From Spongiactinospora rosea (lineage in GTDB: Bacteria; Actinomycetota; Actinomycetes; Streptosporangiales; Streptosporangiaceae), in contig NZ_QMEY01000003.1 of NCBI RefSeq assembly GCF_003315795.1, forward strand, positions 62,001-126,000: a DNA stretch of 64,000 bases, in the 5' to 3' direction. The notes beneath the pieces are model-generated. The model worked only from the letters and a program-made list of their open reading frames with translations, had not been told where the DNA came from and did not search any database. Position 1 is the stretch's first letter. Each line of letters starts with the position of its first letter. Made by a program: the position numbers and the translations under genes. Below, one piece after another: positions 61,189 to 64,000 of this stretch.

Positions 61189-62406
61189 ATGTCCAAGATT
61201 GAGCGCGTGACATCGCTGTGGACCAGGAACTTCACCTTCTACTTCGGCGCACGGGCGATCTCGCTTCTCGGTGACGCCCTCATGCCGGTCGCCTCCGCCC
61301 TCGCCGTCGGGCACCTCTACGGCATAGCCGGAGTCGGCTATGTCCTGGCCGCCCTGACCACCCCGTTCGTCCTGTTCATTCTGTTCGGCGGGGTTTTCGC
61401 CGACCGCATCGGGGCCCGCACCATGATGATCGGCGCGGACGTCGTCCGCGTCATCACCCAGGGCGTCGTGGCCGTCGCCTTCTTCACCGGCGACCCGCCG
61501 CTGCCCCTGCTGCTGGCCATGTCCTTCCTCGCGGGCGCCGCCGCGGCCATGTTCCAGCCCGGCGTGAACGGCATGGTTCCCCAGGTCGCCAAGGACCCGC
61601 AGCGGGCCAACGCGACGCTCAAGTTCGCCGACGCGGTGACCCAGCTCGCCGGGCCCGCGCTGGCCGGGGTGCTCATGGCGGTCACCGGACCGGGCTTCGT
61701 CTACACCCTGGACGCGGCGACGTTCCTGGTCAGCGGCGTGTGCCTGGCGCTGGTCCGGCTGCCCGCAATGCCCCGCGCGACGAGCAGCAGGGTGCTGTCG
61801 GACCTGCGGCGCGGCTGGGAGGAGTTTCGCGCACGCACCTGGATGTGGTCGGTGATCCTGGTCTGGGTCTTCTGGGGCGTGCTCGTCGTCGGGCCGTACG
61901 TGCCGCTGTCGTCGCAGATCATCGGCGCGGACTACGGGTGGGTGATGGCGGCGCTGGGCCTCGGTACGGTGCTCGGCGGGACGCTCGCGCTCAGGTTCCG
62001 CCCGGTCAGGCCGCTCGCGGCGGGCGCGATGGCCCTGGCCGGGTACGCGCCCATGCCGCTGATGGTGGCGCTCGGCGCGCCGCTGCCGGTGCTGATGCTG
62101 GCACACGTCGGCGGCGGGTGCGCCTGGGCGTTCTGGTCGGTGATGTGGTCCACCAGCGTGCAGACGCAGGTCGCGCCGGACGTGCTCAACCGCGTCACGG
62201 CCTACGAGGTGGCGGGCTCGGTGGCCGGCATGGCGGTCGGGCAGGCCCTCGCCGGGCCGGTCACCACGCTGATCGAGCCCCGCGACTTCATGACGGGTTC
62301 GGCGGTCGTGGCGATCGGCGTGGTGTCCGCGCTGCTCCTGATCGCCCCGGTACGACGACTGCGCCGTGCCGGCCTGAACGACGCCGAACTACGCTCGACA
62401 TCATGA
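61189..62406 (+). CDS. MFS transporter, DHA3-like
   Basis: A 405-aa membrane protein with about 11-12 hydrophobic segments. It begins VTSLWTRNFTFYFGARAISL and has GGVFADRIGARTMMIGADVV (motif A), typical of DHA3 drug exporters. The ribosome binding site GGAG abuts the start ATG 61189, so a slightly later start cannot be excluded. Its stop overlaps the amidase ATG by 4 bp, so the two are co-translated. Confidence 0.87.
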   Translation: MSKIERVTSLWTRNFTFYFGARAISLLGDALMPVASALAVGHLYGIAGVGYVLAALTTPFVLFILFGGVFADRIGARTMMIGADVVRVITQGVVAVAFFTGDPPLPLLLAMSFLAGAAAAMFQPGVNGMVPQVAKDPQRANATLKFADAVTQLAGPALAGVLMAVTGPGFVYTLDAATFLVSGVCLALVRLPAMPRATSSRVLSDLRRGWEEFRARTWMWSVILVWVFWGVLVVGPYVPLSSQIIGADYGWVMAALGLGTVLGGTLALRFRPVRPLAAGAMALAGYAPMPLMVALGAPLPVLMLAHVGGGCAWAFWSVMWSTSVQTQVAPDVLNRVTAYEVAGSVAGMAVGQALAGPVTTLIEPRDFMTGSAVVAIGVVSALLLIAPVRRLRRAGLNDAELRSTS

Positions 62407-63986
62407 ATCTCACGAACCACGTGCGGTTACTCGCGGTGCTCGCGCTGGCCACCGGGTTATCGGTGGCCGCGCCGGCGCAGGCCCAGACCCCGGGCCCCCG
62501 CCCCACCGACACCCGCCTGCGCGGTCTGGACCTCGACCGCGCCACCGTCCTGGACATGGGGCGGGCCATGGACAAGGGCCGCTTCGACTCCGTCGCGCTC
62601 ACCCGGTTCTACCTGGACCGCATCCGCGCGGTGGACCCCCTGCTGAACGCCGTCGTGCAGACCAACCCCGACGCGCTGAAGGAGGCCGAGCGGAGCGACC
62701 GGGCCCGGCGCGGCGGTGCGCGCGGAGCCCTGCTCGGCATCCCGGTCCTGCTGAAGGACAACATCGACACCGCCGGCCGGCTCCGTACCACCGCCGGTTC
62801 GCTGGCGCTGGCCGGTTCCCGCCCGGCCCGGGACGCCGTGCTGGTCCAGAAGCTGCGCGCGGCCGGCGCGGTGATCCTCGGCAAGGCCAACCTGTCGGAG
62901 TGGGCCAACTTCCGCGCGAGCCCGTCCTCCAGCGGGTGGAGCGCCGTCGGCGGCCAGACCGCCAACCCGCACGTCCTGGACCGCAATCCGTGCGGCTCCA
63001 GCAGCGGCTCGGCGGTGGCCGTCGCCGCGAGCCTGGCCGCGGTCACCATCGGCACCGAGACCGATGGCTCGGTCGTCTGCCCCGCGGGCATCAACGGCGT
63101 GGTCGGCATCAAGCCCACGGTCGGCCTGGTCAGCGGCGCGGGTGTGGTACCGATCTCCGCGCAGCAGGACACCGCGGGGCCGATCACCAGGAACGTGACC
63201 GACGCCGCCGCCGTGCTCTCGGTCATCCAGAACGGCGGCCGCGACCACCTCGCCGCCCTGGACCGCGACGCGCTGGCGGGCAAGCGCATCGGCGTCTGGC
63301 GTTCGGCCGCCGGGGACGAGCCCGAGGTACTGGCCACCCTGGACGCCGCCGTCGCCGCCCTGCGGGCCCGCGGCGCCACCGTGATCGACGACATCGAGCC
63401 GCCGCACCTGGACCAGGTGGCCGAGGCGGAGTTCCCGGCCCTGCTGACCGAGTTCAAGCACGACCTGAACGCCTACCTGGCCGCGACGCCCGGCAGGCAC
63501 CCCCGCGACCTGGGCGAGCTGATCGAGTTCAACAAGCGGCACGCCGACACCGAGCTGCGGTACTTCGGGCAGGAACTGTTCGAGCAGGCGCAGGCGACCA
63601 CCGGCGACCTGAACGACCCCGAGTACCGCGCGTTCCGCGACAAGGCGACCACCCTGGCCCGGCAGGCGATCGACTCCGTGGTGAGCGAACACCGGCTCGA
63701 CGCCGTGCTCGCCCCCACCAACAACGCCGCCTGGGTCACCGACCTGAAGCGCGGCGACGACTTCACCGGCTTCGTGGCCACCTCGCTGCCGTCGGCGGTG
63801 TCCGGCTACCCGGCGATCACCGTGCCCGGCGGATACGCCAGGGACGTCCTGCCGCTCGGCGTGACGTTCTTCGCGGGACGGCTCTCCGAGTCCGCGCTGA
63901 TCTCCCTCGGGTACGCCTTCGAGCAGGCCACCAAGGTCCGCAAACCGCCCTCCTACCTGCGCACCCTGCCCCCGAAGGCGCGGTAG
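62403..63986 (+). CDS. Exported amidase-signature enzyme, peptide amidase-like
   Basis: A 527-aa protein. A signal peptide (VRLLAVLALATGLSVAAPAQ) precedes the amidase-signature domain with Lys118 (VLLKDNIDTAG), the cis-Ser in NPCGSSSGSAVAVAA (199-201), and nucleophile Ser223 in GTETDGSVVCPAGI. It resembles Stenotrophomonas-type peptide amidase, which removes the C-terminal amide of peptides. Coupling to the upstream MFS gene (ATGA overlap) suggests the transporter and enzyme handle related amide-containing compounds. Confidence 0.9.
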   Translation: MNLTNHVRLLAVLALATGLSVAAPAQAQTPGPRPTDTRLRGLDLDRATVLDMGRAMDKGRFDSVALTRFYLDRIRAVDPLLNAVVQTNPDALKEAERSDRARRGGARGALLGIPVLLKDNIDTAGRLRTTAGSLALAGSRPARDAVLVQKLRAAGAVILGKANLSEWANFRASPSSSGWSAVGGQTANPHVLDRNPCGSSSGSAVAVAASLAAVTIGTETDGSVVCPAGINGVVGIKPTVGLVSGAGVVPISAQQDTAGPITRNVTDAAAVLSVIQNGGRDHLAALDRDALAGKRIGVWRSAAGDEPEVLATLDAAVAALRARGATVIDDIEPPHLDQVAEAEFPALLTEFKHDLNAYLAATPGRHPRDLGELIEFNKRHADTELRYFGQELFEQAQATTGDLNDPEYRAFRDKATTLARQAIDSVVSEHRLDAVLAPTNNAAWVTDLKRGDDFTGFVATSLPSAVSGYPAITVPGGYARDVLPLGVTFFAGRLSESALISLGYAFEQATKVRKPPSYLRTLPPKAR

Positions 63987-64000
63987 CGACCTGCCCGGCG

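Overview
The window is high-GC actinomycete chromosome with strong GC bias at third codon positions and many GTG and TTG starts. Several things suggest a Streptosporangiaceae-type organism (Nonomuraea, Streptosporangium or Microbispora-like): the dgt/dnaG/sigma-factor order, a WhiJ-like XRE regulator with a DUF397 partner, an AfsR-type regulator, EACC1/CHAT genes, and a RiPP precursor paired with a protein isoaspartate methyltransferase. This assignment is inference from gene content; there is no rRNA.

Layout. 1-2.6 kb: tail of a regulator-like protein, then (minus strand) a 45-aa charged peptide translationally coupled to a PIMT-family methyltransferase, then a decayed ABC-ATPase/LuxR fusion. 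2.6-12.2 kb: core genes ppdK, dgt, a ferredoxin-reductase-type flavoprotein, a degenerate LytM protein, dnaG and a primary-type sigma factor. 12.3-19.1 kb: a GH63-like hydrolase, tRNA-Asn with a strong terminator, galactokinase, a PLP enzyme, a small membrane operon with a 27-aa peptide, and a CE7 esterase. 19.3-27.5 kb: drug exporter, chitin/cellulose-type LPMO with a palindromic operator, acetyltransferases, a phosphotransferase, the XRE/DUF397 pair, CopC and an SH3-like membrane protein. 27.7-35.4 kb: glycoside and secreted-protein genes (GH4, GH36, a repeat-bearing secreted protein, an M14 carboxypeptidase divergent from a LacI regulator across a perfect inverted repeat).

35.4-41.1 kb is the first accessory island: small protein, ECF sigma factor and subtilisin-like protease on the minus strand, facing a CHAT-TPR protease and a 141-aa protein on the plus strand, with an 85-bp tandem duplication at the CHAT stop codon. 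41.2-54.1 kb holds LysR and AfsR-type regulators around a GH116-like remnant, an enoyl-CoA hydratase homologue, snapalysin, an MFS exporter, an M28 peptidase, an exported tripeptidyl-peptidase-like hydrolase and a NarL-type two-component pair. 54.2-58.9 kb is the second accessory island: an EACC1-like small protein, a 1209-aa CHAT protein and a P-loop kinase-like gene. The window ends with an amidohydrolase, a GlxA-type regulator, an MFS transporter and a peptide-amidase-like enzyme.

The strongest candidates for unusual biology are the two-gene peptide/PIMT RiPP locus (1471-1608 with 350-1471) and the two CHAT-protease loci, which look like proteolytic conflict or stress-response systems. Functional roles for these are inferred from domains and neighbourhood only.
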